The notes under the pieces were generated by a model. The model ran no database searches. It was not told the DNA's origin and saw only the letters and a list, made by a program, of their open reading frames with translations. Below are positions 1-7,517 of a stretch of 64,000 nucleotides of DNA, piece by piece. The position numbers were made by a program, and so were the translations under genes. Numbering within the stretch: position 1 is the stretch's first letter; each line of letters starts with the position of its first letter. This DNA is from Polaromonas sp. JS666. GTDB taxonomy: Bacteria; Pseudomonadota; Gammaproteobacteria; Burkholderiales; Burkholderiaceae_C. The stretch is from positions 2,170,001 to 2,234,000 of the forward strand of contig NC_007948.1 of assembly GCF_000013865.1 (NCBI RefSeq), read 5' to 3'.

Positions 1-394
1 TTTGGTGAATGCGATGCGCGGTGTGATTGACGAGGGCACGGGCACGGCCATTCGCCAGCGCTATGGCATCCAGGCCGACGTGGCCGGCAAGACCGGCACC
101 ACGCAAGACAACACCGACGGCTGGTTCATCATGATGAACTCGCAACTGGTGGCCGGCGCCCGGGTCGGCTTTAACGACAACAGCGTGACCATGGGCACCT
201 GGGGGCAGGGTGCCCGCAGCGCGCTGCCCATGGTGGGCGAGGTTTTTCAGCAAGGCTTTCGCAACCGCTGGCTTGACCAGAACGCTGAATTCGACATTCC
301 GCGCCCACGGCCCGCTCCGCCGGAGCAGGCGCCGGTCATGGAGATCATGAATGGCTTGTTTGGCAGGATCTTTCGGCAGTTGCAGGGGAACTGA
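1..394 (+). CDS. mrcA: Penicillin-binding protein 1A, C-terminal fragment
   Basis: This is the 3' end of a class A penicillin-binding protein that polymerises and cross-links peptidoglycan in the periplasm. About 130 residues are visible and the gene continues upstream of the window. The fragment holds the transpeptidase KTG box (VAGKTGTTQDNTDGWF) that lines the active site. It continues through the last strands of the domain and ends in a Pro-rich tail followed by a short hydrophobic stretch. The catalytic SxxK and SxN motifs lie outside the window. The stop is TGA at 392-394. The mrcA assignment rests on the KTGTT context and the tail; another class A PBP cannot be fully excluded. Confidence 0.88.
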   Translation, partial: LVNAMRGVIDEGTGTAIRQRYGIQADVAGKTGTTQDNTDGWFIMMNSQLVAGARVGFNDNSVTMGTWGQGARSALPMVGEVFQQGFRNRWLDQNAEFDIPRPRPAPPEQAPVMEIMNGLFGRIFRQLQGN

Positions 395-575
395 CTGAAG
401 ACGCTACAAAAAGGGTAGTTGCTTGCCGCCCGTGTTTATTGAGCTAGAGGCTTATTTGGCTTATTTGGCTAATAAGTAAGCAACGCCTTCAAACTGCATA
501 CCCAACAACGAACAACGCCGCATGTCTGCGCGGTGAAGCGGTCGTGCCACTCGCTTGACCTGAAATCCAATATGA

Positions 576-590
576 TGGAAAATAATTCCA
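576..590. promoter_or_regulatory. Perfect inverted repeat, likely operator of the XRE-cupin regulator
   Basis: TGGAA-AATAA-TTCCA is a perfect 5-bp-arm inverted repeat ending two bases before the preferred ATG of the XRE-cupin gene. Regulators of this class commonly repress their own promoter from such sites. The role here is inferred from position and symmetry only. Confidence 0.5.
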
Positions 591-592
591 CC

Positions 593-1195
593 ATGAGAGA
601 GCAAAAGTCAGCCAGCTTGAACGACCGCATTGCGCAACGCGTGCGGGATTTGCGGGCGGCTCGCAGCCTCTCGCTTGATGCCCTGGCCACGCACTGTGGG
701 GTTAGCCGCTCCATGATCTCGCTGATTGAGCGGGGCGAAAGCAGTCCAACCGCCGTGCTACTTGAGAAACTGGCCACGGGTCTGAACGTTCCGCTGGCAT
801 CGCTGTTCGAGGCACCCCAGCCCACCAAAGATCCCGTGGCGCGTTTGGCTGATCAACCGTCGTGGCGGGATCCCCATTCCGGCTATGTACGAAGAAACGT
901 ATCTCCCAGCGGCGTTGCCTCGCCCATCCAGATCGTTGAAGTGTCGTTTCCTGCCAAAGCGCGTGTGGCCTACGAAACCGGCGCCCGGGAGGCACAGATT
1001 CACCAGCAGGTGTGGGTGCTCGAGGGCTCCATCGAAGTCACTGTGGGTGACGACCAGCATCGGCTTGGCACCGGTGACTGCCTGGCGCTGGTGCTGGATC
1101 GTCCTGTGAGCTACCACAACCCCACTCGCAAGACCGCGCGCTATGCCGTCGTGATCACGACCTTGCCTTCAACCGCTGCCGCCCTCTGGAGATGA
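593..1195 (+). CDS. XRE-family transcriptional regulator with C-terminal cupin domain
   Basis: This is a predicted DNA-binding repressor or sensor of about 200 residues. An N-terminal lambda-type helix-turn-helix (roughly residues 10-65, with the recognition-helix stretch CGVSRSMISLIERGESSP) is followed by a linker and a cupin barrel (about 110-185). The barrel probably binds a small ligand. The ATG at 593 is preferred over the in-frame ATGs at 572/575 because those would place an inverted repeat inside the gene. The GNAT gene starts one base after the stop, so the two are co-transcribed. The architecture matches SutR/YdcN-like regulators that often control a neighbouring acetyltransferase; the ligand is unknown. 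Confidence 0.85.
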   Translation: MREQKSASLNDRIAQRVRDLRAARSLSLDALATHCGVSRSMISLIERGESSPTAVLLEKLATGLNVPLASLFEAPQPTKDPVARLADQPSWRDPHSGYVRRNVSPSGVASPIQIVEVSFPAKARVAYETGAREAQIHQQVWVLEGSIEVTVGDDQHRLGTGDCLALVLDRPVSYHNPTRKTARYAVVITTLPSTAAALWR

Positions 1196-1196
1196 C

Positions 1197-1736
1197 ATGT
1201 CAATGAACACCCCAGTCCCCACCCCCCGCATTCGCCGGCTGCTGGCCGTCACCGACGCACAGGTGCAGGCGCTGGCCGATCTGCTGATCGACTCTGTCGA
1301 CGGCGGCGCATCGGTGAGCTACATGCACCCCTTGTCCAGACCCAAGGCGCTGGCGTTCTGGCGCCGCGTGGCGGATGGCGTAGCGCAGGGCGAACGTGGC
1401 CTGTTGGTGGCCGAAGATGCCGACGGCATCGTGGGGACTGTGCAACTGGTGCTGGACCAACCCGAAAACCAACCGTATCGCGCTGATGTGTCGAAGATGC
1501 TGGTGTACCGCCGGGCCCGGCGCCAGGGGCTGGGTGCGCTGTTGATGCAAGCGGCCGAGCAGCTTGCGCACGAGTGCGGCAAGTCACTGCTGGTGCTCGA
1601 TACCGCGAGCGGCGATGCCGAGCGGCTGTATGCCCGGCTCGGCTGGCAGCGTTGCGGCGTGATTCCCGGCTATGCGCTGCTGCCGCACGGCGGGCTGTGC
1701 GACACCACCTACTTCTATCGGGTGCTGGGCAGCTGA
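1197..1736 (+). CDS. GNAT-family N-acetyltransferase
   Basis: A 179-residue GCN5-related acetyltransferase expected to move an acetyl group from acetyl-CoA to a small amine or protein substrate. The acetyl-CoA pyrophosphate-binding loop is visible as RRARRQGLGALLMQAAE (about residues 103-119), preceded by the usual beta-strand pair (GTVQLVLDQ, ADVSKMLVY). A strand LLVLDTASGDAERLYARLGW follows, as in the fold. The gene is translationally close to the XRE-cupin regulator upstream and probably belongs to its regulon. The substrate cannot be read from sequence; detoxification of an amine is a common role for such pairs. Confidence 0.85.
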   Translation: MSMNTPVPTPRIRRLLAVTDAQVQALADLLIDSVDGGASVSYMHPLSRPKALAFWRRVADGVAQGERGLLVAEDADGIVGTVQLVLDQPENQPYRADVSKMLVYRRARRQGLGALLMQAAEQLAHECGKSLLVLDTASGDAERLYARLGWQRCGVIPGYALLPHGGLCDTTYFYRVLGS

Positions 1737-1802
1737 GCTTCGGCTGGTGCCAATCACCCACATGCCCGACTTGTGGCCTGCTTGCGTGCACAATTGCAAC
1801 CC

Positions 1803-2633
1803 ATGCTGATCCACCCTCAAATCAATCCCGTCGCCCTGCAACTCGGCCCGCTGGCGATTCACTGGTATGGCCTGACTTACCTCGCAGCCTTCGGGTTGTT
1901 CTTTTTTCTGGCTACCCGGCGTCTCCGACATGAACCCTATGCCTCCATCACCGGCCCGGGCGCCTGGTCGCGCAAGGACATTGAAGACATCCTGTTTCTG
2001 GGCGTCATGGGTGTCGTCATCGGGGGGCGCCTGGGTTACTGCCTGTTCTACAAACCGGGCTACTACCTGGCGCACCCGCTCGAAATTCTGGCGGTCTGGC
2101 AGGGCGGCATGAGTTTTCATGGCGGCATGCTGGGTGTGCTGGCCTCGCAGTTCTGGTTTGCGCGCACGCGCCAGCGGCCGTGGCTGCAGGTCATGGACTT
2201 CGTTGCGCCCTGCGTGCCCACGGGGCTGGCGGCGGGGAGGATGGGCAACTTCATCAATGGCGAGTTGTGGGGGCGATTCAGCTCGCCTGATTTGCCGTGG
2301 GGCATGGTGTTCAGGAACAGCGGCTCCATGCTGCCGCGCCACCCGTCTCAGGTCTACCAGTTCCTGCTGGAAGGGCTGCTGCTGTTTGTGCTGCTGTGGC
2401 TGTACGCGCGCAAGCCGCGCAAGATGGGGCAGGTCTCCGGGGCCTTCCTGGTGGGCTACGGCGTGTTCCGCTTTATCGCCGAGTATTTCCGCGAACCTGA
2501 TGACTTTCTCGGCATCCTGGCCTTGGGGCTGAGCATGGGCCAGTGGCTGTGCGTGCCCATGATTGTGGGTGGAGCAGGGCTGTGGTGGTGGGCTTCCCAG
2601 CGAGCTGCTTCCGCGCCGGCTGCGCGCGCCTGA
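1803..2633 (+). CDS. lgt: Prolipoprotein diacylglyceryl transferase
   Basis: An inner-membrane enzyme that transfers diacylglyceryl from phosphatidylglycerol to the lipobox cysteine of prolipoproteins, the first step of lipoprotein maturation. The 276 residues are mostly transmembrane. The family signature is complete ([13 protein letters not shown], about residues 142-154), preceded by [10 protein letters not shown] and HGGMLG, which belong to the conserved catalytic core. The start is the ATG at 1803 ([10 protein letters not shown]), which gives the usual N-terminus; an upstream in-frame non-ATG start is not needed. It is a single housekeeping gene unrelated to the pair before it. Confidence 0.96.
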   Translation: MLIHPQINPVALQLGPLAIHWYGLTYLAAFGLFFFLATRRLRHEPYASITGPGAWSRKDIEDILFLGVMGVVIGGRLGYCLFYKPGYYLAHPLEILAVWQGGMSFHGGMLGVLASQFWFARTRQRPWLQVMDFVAPCVPTGLAAGRMGNFINGELWGRFSSPDLPWGMVFRNSGSMLPRHPSQVYQFLLEGLLLFVLLWLYARKPRKMGQVSGAFLVGYGVFRFIAEYFREPDDFLGILALGLSMGQWLCVPMIVGGAGLWWWASQRAASAPAARA

Positions 2634-2665
2634 GCGGGGTGAACTGCGGGGGATGACGGCTAGGA

Positions 2666-2680
2666 GCAATACGGTTCAGT
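2666..2680 (+). repeat. 15-bp inverted repeat flanking the IS630 region, left arm
   Basis: GCAATACGGTTCAGT here is the exact reverse complement of ACTGAACCGTATTGC at 3908-3922, just outside the right end of the IS630 copy. The pair encloses a palindromic repeat unit plus the insertion sequence. Confidence 0.6.
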
Positions 2681-2698
2681 GAAGCCCTTGCCCCTGGC

Positions 2699-2755
2699 TT
2701 GTCATCCGGACTTGATCCGGGATCCATGGATTGCGGGTCAGGCCCGCAATGACAA
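2699..2755. repeat. Intergenic palindromic repeat unit
   Basis: The unit begins TTGTCATCC and ends with its complement-like GCAATGACAA. Inside are two hairpins (CGGACTTGATCCG and TGCGGGTCAGGCCCGCA) joined by GGATCCATGGATT. It resembles the widely dispersed proteobacterial repeat built around ...GACTTGATCCGGGATCC.... It is non-coding and probably a REP-like element. Confidence 0.7.
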
Positions 2756-2803
2756 GTCAAGGTTTTGGTCATTCCGACATTCCGATTCAGGGTGAATAAC
2801 TTA

Positions 2804-3905
2804 CTGAGCCGGCCCATAAATAGTGCGTAACGAATCACGCGGCGTACCGGACATGTTTTTCTTTGAACAGATTGCGAATGATCGTGGGCTGCTTCTGGCG
2901 ACGGTGCAGATGGCTGCGCACGGCCTTGATCATTTCGCTCTTGTTGGCCGGCCGGCTCTTGCCCAGCGCATTGGTCTTGACATCCTGGTTGAGCAACTCG
3001 TCCGGGTTGAGTTCGGGGCAGTAGCCCGGCAGCAAGATCAGGCGCAGCCGCTGCGCGTTGGCTTGCACAAACCTCTTGACGACGCCGGACTTGTGAACCG
3101 GATGACCGTCCACGATCAGACAGATCTTGCCTTCGACTTGCTTGAGCAATCGGCGCAGAAACTCAACGAACAGCGGTGCCCTGAACTTGCCCTCGAAGAC
3201 CATGAAGGCCAAGGCCCCTTTGTTGGTGATGGCCGAGATCATGTTGCAGCCAAAGCGCTGACCGGTGGCCCGAATCAGCGGCGTCTGGCCCGCCGGCGCG
3301 TAGCTCTTGCCGCTGACGTGATCGCTGCGCAGCCCCATCTCGTCGCCCCAGTAAATCTGGGCGCCCTCGCGCTTGGCCTGCTTGGCAATCAGGGGGTATT
3401 GCTCGGCAAGCCAGGCCGCAATGGCCGCGTCGTTGCGCTCATAGGCGCGGCGCACGGGCTTTTGCGCCGTCATGCCCCAGTCCTTGAGATAGCGGCCCAC
3501 GGTCGTGGGCGACAGATCGACTCCACACTCGCGCTTGGCCAGCTGCGCGACGGCTTGGCGAGTCCACAGATAGAAGGGCAGCTTGAGCTGGTCGGGCAGT
3601 TTGCCCAGGATGATGCCGCGCACCTTGGCCTGCTGCGCTTGGCTGAGCAGCGTGTGGCCCGCCGGGCGGCCCCGTGCATCGCCCTTGAGCGCTCGCAGCG
3701 AGCCTTCGCGCGCTCGCGCACAGGCCTTTTGCACCGCTCGCAGGCTCAGTCCATGCACCCGCGCGGCCTCGGCCTGCGTCATGCCACCTCGCACCGCCAG
3801 CACCACTTGTCTGCGCAAGTGCGCTTGCGTCGCCCGGTCAAGTTTGCGTCCATCGATTTTCATCAATCCTTAACGCTTTACCGCACTATTTTGTGCACAG
3901 ATCAG
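2804..3905 (-). mobile_element. IS630-family insertion sequence, intact, 1102 bp
   Basis: The element starts CTGAGCC and ends GATCAG and is flanked on both sides by the dinucleotide TA (2802-2803 and 3906-3907), the target duplication typical of IS630/Tc1 transposition. The terminal inverted repeats of 24 bp match at 17 positions; the inner ten bases AAATAGTGCG are identical. It carries a single transposase gene on the minus strand. Intact ends, TA duplication and an uninterrupted gene suggest a recent, possibly still active copy. Confidence 0.85.
2835..3863 (-). CDS. IS630-family transposase
   Basis: A 342-residue DDE transposase. An N-terminal helix-turn-helix (MTQAEAARVHGLSLRAVQKA) binds the terminal repeats. 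A winged-helix segment follows, including WTRQAVAQLAKRECGV. The catalytic triad is readable as D in YWGDEMG (about 174), D in LIVDGHPVH (about 252) and E in ELNPDE (about 289), giving the DDE spacing usual for IS630. The ATG at 3863 is preferred over the TTG one codon upstream. There is no frameshift or internal stop, so the protein looks functional. Confidence 0.93.
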   Translation of the reverse strand: MKIDGRKLDRATQAHLRRQVVLAVRGGMTQAEAARVHGLSLRAVQKACARAREGSLRALKGDARGRPAGHTLLSQAQQAKVRGIILGKLPDQLKLPFYLWTRQAVAQLAKRECGVDLSPTTVGRYLKDWGMTAQKPVRRAYERNDAAIAAWLAEQYPLIAKQAKREGAQIYWGDEMGLRSDHVSGKSYAPAGQTPLIRATGQRFGCNMISAITNKGALAFMVFEGKFRAPLFVEFLRRLLKQVEGKICLIVDGHPVHKSGVVKRFVQANAQRLRLILLPGYCPELNPDELLNQDVKTNALGKSRPANKSEMIKAVRSHLHRRQKQPTIIRNLFKEKHVRYAA

Positions 3906-3907
3906 TA

Positions 3908-3922
3908 ACTGAACCGTATTGC
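3908..3922 (-). repeat. 15-bp inverted repeat flanking the IS630 region, right arm
   Basis: ACTGAACCGTATTGC, exact reverse complement of 2666-2680. It begins right after the TA duplication of the IS630 copy, so it belongs to the target rather than to the element. Confidence 0.6.
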
Positions 3923-4068
3923 GGCCAGGAGTTTGCGCGGCAGAAGGCCGGTGTGACCGGTCGACGGTTTTTACCGGCTGTTGCTTTTTTGGTCGCAGGG
4001 GGGCAGACTGATACGCGACGTAACGATTTCGCCACCCATTGCCAAGGGGGCTGAAAGCGAGCGCAGCG

Positions 4069-6561
4069 ATGAAAGAAAAAGAACTTCGGTTGGCCGTTGT
4101 TTTCTTCGGCGGCGTATCGCTGGCGATTTACCAGCACGGTATTAATCGCGAAATCCTCAATCTGGTCAGAGCGTCAAAAATCTGCCACAGGGATAAATCC
4201 TATGAGGGCGATGAAAAATCAGCGTCCGCAGCGTCCGCAGCGTCTGGTTTTCATGACTATTACCCTGATGAGCCGGAAAGCTCGACCGGAGACGTTTACC
4301 TCGAATTTCTGGAAACCCTTGGGCGGGACGTTGATCTTCGGGTCATCGTCGACGTCATAGCGGGAGCCTCTGCGGGGGGCATCAACGGCGTGGCCCTGGC
4401 CACGGCGCTGGCCCATGACCTGAGTCTGGCGCCTGTCACGGACATGTGGCTGACCGACGCCGACATGCTCAATCTGCTGGCGCCCGAGGCCAGGGCGCGA
4501 CTCTGGAGCAAGTGGTATTTTTGGCCGCTCATGCGCCCCTTGCTGACCCGGCTCGACCGCGAGGGCTTGCTACATGGGAAGGCCGACGCTGAAATGAAGG
4601 AGCGGGTCTCGGTTTTTCTGCGCTCTCGCTGGTTCAAGCCTCCGCTTGACGGTCGCCGCATGACCGCGCTGATGCTGGATGGCCTGGTGGCGATGGGGAA
4701 AACCGGCTCGGCTTCGGAGTCGCTGTTGCCCACGGGGGCAAGGCTTGACCTTCTGGTCACCGTGACCGATTTCAGAGGGCTGGACCGGCCCATCTTTATT
4801 CATGATCCGCCGGTTGCGCATGAAAGGGAGCATCGCCACGTTCTTCGCTTCAGCCTGGAGCATCGCAGAACCGGCCATCTGCAGAGCGACTTTGATGTTG
4901 ATAATCTCCCGTCTCTTGCCTTTGCAGCCCGGGCATCGGCCTCGTACCCCGGGGCCTTTCCGCCAGCGCAGATCCGTGAGATCGACGACATTCTGGCCGA
5001 ACGCCACAGGCCGTGGCCGGCGCGCACGCACTTCCTGGATCGCAATTTCCGGCGCTACCGTGAGCTGGGAGAAAATCCCGAAGACGCGGTACTGGTCGAT
5101 GGCAGCGTTCTCGACAACAAGCCCATCATGGCCTGTGTGGAGGCCATCCGCACCCATGGCGCTTTCCGTGAAGTGGATCGCCGCCTCGTCTTCATAGACC
5201 CTCACCTCAGGCGCGAGAAAGCGGTGTCCGGCAATGGTGTTCCGGGTTTTTTCGCCACGTTGCGCGCGGCGCTCTCGGATCTGCCTCGCCACGATCCCGT
5301 TTACAACGAACTGGCAGTGATCAGCCGGTACAACCGGCAGGCCCGGCGCCTGAAGGCTGCCATCCTGGACGCGCGCTCCCATGTTGCGAAGATGATCGAG
5401 CAAGCGACCGCGGGGGGGCTCAAGGGCGAATTCACTGTCGATGACTTGCGGCACTGGCGGCTCTCATCCATCAACCTCCTGTCCGGTACAGCGATTGTCT
5501 ATGACGCCTGGGTGCGTTCTCTGGTCCTTGAAGGGCTGGACTTCATCGTGCAGATCATTGTCAGCGCCTGTCAGTACGCTGCCGATTCGCGGGACGCGCG
5601 CCGGATCCAGGAGATTGTCGAGGCGTGGGCCAGAAATCAGGGGATCATCGCCGCTTCTTACTCCATGCCGGAACATGTTCATGAGTATTCCGAGTTGCCG
5701 AGCTTCGGAAAAATCATCGGGAATTTTGGCGTCATCTACAAAAAGAGGCGATTGAATTTTGTTCTGCATGAAATCAATGATCTTTATCAAAATATTTCAG
5801 GGGATGACTCCGGTGCGACCGATCCGCAGTCTCTCGATCTGTTGAAAATAAAAATACAAAAATGCATTGACGAGTTGTCGGTTTATGACGACATGAATTT
5901 TTTGAGTCGCCAGGCCGTCTCCATGTGCCGAAGGCTGTTCGTCGGCCGGTTTGCCCATGAAAAATTGAACATTGTTTCTGGCGCAGTTGATTTTCTTGGC
6001 AAGGAAGACCTTGATGAAATCTCAAAGCTGGTTGAAAGGCTGGGCCAGGAGTGCGACATGGAGCGGACAATGGACAATACGGATGCCGTGCTGGCATCCC
6101 CCTTGCTCCTGCGTATGGCTGAGCGGTGCCGTGTTGCCATACTCACCGGCTATCTCGGCTACCTTTACTGGGACATCATCCTGCGCCCAACGGCCAGTGC
6201 CCTGTCATTGGACGCAGGTCCGATCGACGAAATTCTGATCGACCGCATCAGCCCCGAAGATGCGACCACCCTCGCGCTCCCTGATCAGAAGAGTGTTCTG
6301 CAAGGCGGGTCATTCGCCGGCTTTGGCGGTTTTCTCAGCCGGTCGATCCGTGAAAATGACTATTTGTGGGGCCGGCTCCATGCGGTGGACCGGCTCTTCG
6401 ATATTCTGGAGAGCACGGTTCCGGCGAACAGACGCGGCGATTTCGATATCGCCGCCCTGAAAAAACGTGCGTTCGGAAAGGTGCTTGAGGAGGAGGCCAA
6501 GCGGCTCAGGTTCGTCCCGGAGCTGCTGGCCCAACTCGGGGAGGCCGTCGCACGCCTTTGA
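4069..6561 (+). CDS. Patatin-like phospholipase with DUF3376 region
   Basis: An 830-residue protein of the large patatin/DUF3376 type, expected to hydrolyse acyl esters with a Ser-Asp dyad. The oxyanion-hole loop is FFGGVSLAIYQHG (about residues 10-22). The nucleophile elbow is GASAGG with Ser near residue 101. The catalytic Asp lies in LVDGSVLDNKP (D near 344). The C-terminal half (about 450-830) has no enzyme motif and includes KKRRLNFVLHEINDLY, typical of the DUF3376 part. No signal peptide is seen. The ATG at 4069 is chosen; a TTG at 4039 would add ten residues. The gene stands alone, bordered by the IS630 copy and the malonate operon, and stretches around 5760-5990 look more AT-rich than neighbouring genes, which hints at transfer. 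No nucleotide cyclase is adjacent, so an abortive-infection role is not indicated. Confidence 0.82.
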   Translation: MKEKELRLAVVFFGGVSLAIYQHGINREILNLVRASKICHRDKSYEGDEKSASAASAASGFHDYYPDEPESSTGDVYLEFLETLGRDVDLRVIVDVIAGASAGGINGVALATALAHDLSLAPVTDMWLTDADMLNLLAPEARARLWSKWYFWPLMRPLLTRLDREGLLHGKADAEMKERVSVFLRSRWFKPPLDGRRMTALMLDGLVAMGKTGSASESLLPTGARLDLLVTVTDFRGLDRPIFIHDPPVAHEREHRHVLRFSLEHRRTGHLQSDFDVDNLPSLAFAARASASYPGAFPPAQIREIDDILAERHRPWPARTHFLDRNFRRYRELGENPEDAVLVDGSVLDNKPIMACVEAIRTHGAFREVDRRLVFIDPHLRREKAVSGNGVPGFFATLRAALSDLPRHDPVYNELAVISRYNRQARRLKAAILDARSHVAKMIEQATAGGLKGEFTVDDLRHWRLSSINLLSGTAIVYDAWVRSLVLEGLDFIVQIIVSACQYAADSRDARRIQEIVEAWARNQGIIAASYSMPEHVHEYSELPSFGKIIGNFGVIYKKRRLNFVLHEINDLYQNISGDDSGATDPQSLDLLKIKIQKCIDELSVYDDMNFLSRQAVSMCRRLFVGRFAHEKLNIVSGAVDFLGKEDLDEISKLVERLGQECDMERTMDNTDAVLASPLLLRMAERCRVAILTGYLGYLYWDIILRPTASALSLDAGPIDEILIDRISPEDATTLALPDQKSVLQGGSFAGFGGFLSRSIRENDYLWGRLHAVDRLFDILESTVPANRRGDFDIAALKKRAFGKVLEEEAKRLRFVPELLAQLGEAVARL

Positions 6562-6705
6562 CCCGGTCCCGATCCGTGGGCGCCATCGCCACCGCTTGTC
6601 GACCGTCCCCGTCCCCGTCCCGTCTGCTGGCGCCGGGGTGACGTGAGGCGGGGACAGGGTTTGTCCGGATGAAACAAGACTTGCGGTCACGCATCGACTT
6701 GTTCA

Positions 6706-6721
6706 TAATTACGCGTAATTA
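6706..6721. promoter_or_regulatory. 16-bp perfect palindrome upstream of the malonate operon
   Basis: TAATTACGCGTAATTA is a perfect palindrome in the 287-bp gap before the GntR/FCD gene. GntR/FCD regulators bind short palindromes upstream of their own operon, so this is the best candidate MatR operator. The rest of the gap (6562-6848) contains no gene that I can support. Confidence 0.45.
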
Positions 6722-6848
6722 CTCAAAATTATGGTGCCGGCCTTGAGGCCCCCACAGGTTCGGAGCGGCTTTTTCGCCGTATTTGGGTAGAGGTGCCGCG
6801 GCGGCCCGTCAGGGCTATTTTTCAAGTCAATTTGAGGGAGTTCCTGCC

Positions 6849-7517
6849 ATGCGACTTGTCCAGAATTCACTGCATCATGAAGTTGCCGATACTTTGCGCG
6901 AGCAGATTTTCTCGGGCCAGTTGATGCCGGGCACGTTTCTCGATGAGGTCGCGCTGTGCGAGAGCCTGAAGATTTCCCGCACGCCGCTGCGCGAAGCGCT
7001 CAAGGTCTTGACGGCGGAGGGCTTGCTACGCCATGAGCCCAGAAGGGGCTGCTTCGTCAACGAAGTGACCGAGCAGGATCTGGACGACATTTTCCCGGTG
7101 ATTGCGCTGCTGGAAGGCCGCTGCGCCTACGAGGCGGCGCGCAATGCTACCGATGCGGACCTGGCGGAACTGACGACCCTGCACGCGCGCTTGAGCAGCC
7201 ATGCCAAGGCGGGCCGCATCAACGACTACTACGCCACCAATTACGCCATTCATGAAGCGATTATTTTGCTGGCCAACAACCGCTGGCTGGCGCAGGCGAT
7301 TGCCGACCTGCGCAAGATACTGAAGCTGGCGCGCCTGCAGCAGTTGCGCGCGCCGGGCCGCCTGACCCAAAGCCTGTCGGAACACATGACGGTGTTTGCG
7401 GCCCTGAAAAGCCGCGACAGCGAAGGGGCGGAGGCCGCCATGCGCACCCACCTGACGCGCCAGCGTGAAGCGCTGCGCGGCCTGGCTGCCAACCAGCGTT
7501 CGAGGTTGGCATCATGA
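6849..7517 (+). CDS. matR: GntR-family (FCD) regulator of the malonate operon
   Basis: A 222-residue regulator with an N-terminal winged helix-turn-helix (LREQIFSGQLMPGTFLDEVA, then SRTPLREALKVLTAEGLL, about residues 10-65) and an all-helical FCD ligand-binding domain (about 80-210) that in this family binds carboxylic acids, often with a metal. Start ATG 6849 follows a GAGGGA Shine-Dalgarno. Its TGA overlaps the ATG of the malonyl-CoA decarboxylase gene (ATGA), so the regulator is the first gene of the operon, as MatR is in rhizobial mat loci. The malonate or malonyl-CoA effector is inferred from the neighbours. Confidence 0.85.
   Translation: MRLVQNSLHHEVADTLREQIFSGQLMPGTFLDEVALCESLKISRTPLREALKVLTAEGLLRHEPRRGCFVNEVTEQDLDDIFPVIALLEGRCAYEAARNATDADLAELTTLHARLSSHAKAGRINDYYATNYAIHEAIILLANNRWLAQAIADLRKILKLARLQQLRAPGRLTQSLSEHMTVFAALKSRDSEGAEAAMRTHLTRQREALRGLAANQRSRLAS

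Noticed and set aside
4069..6561. CBASS-type effector (CapV-like) reading of the patatin protein
   Set aside because: No cyclic-nucleotide synthase or other CBASS gene is adjacent, and the large DUF3376 form differs from short CapV proteins.
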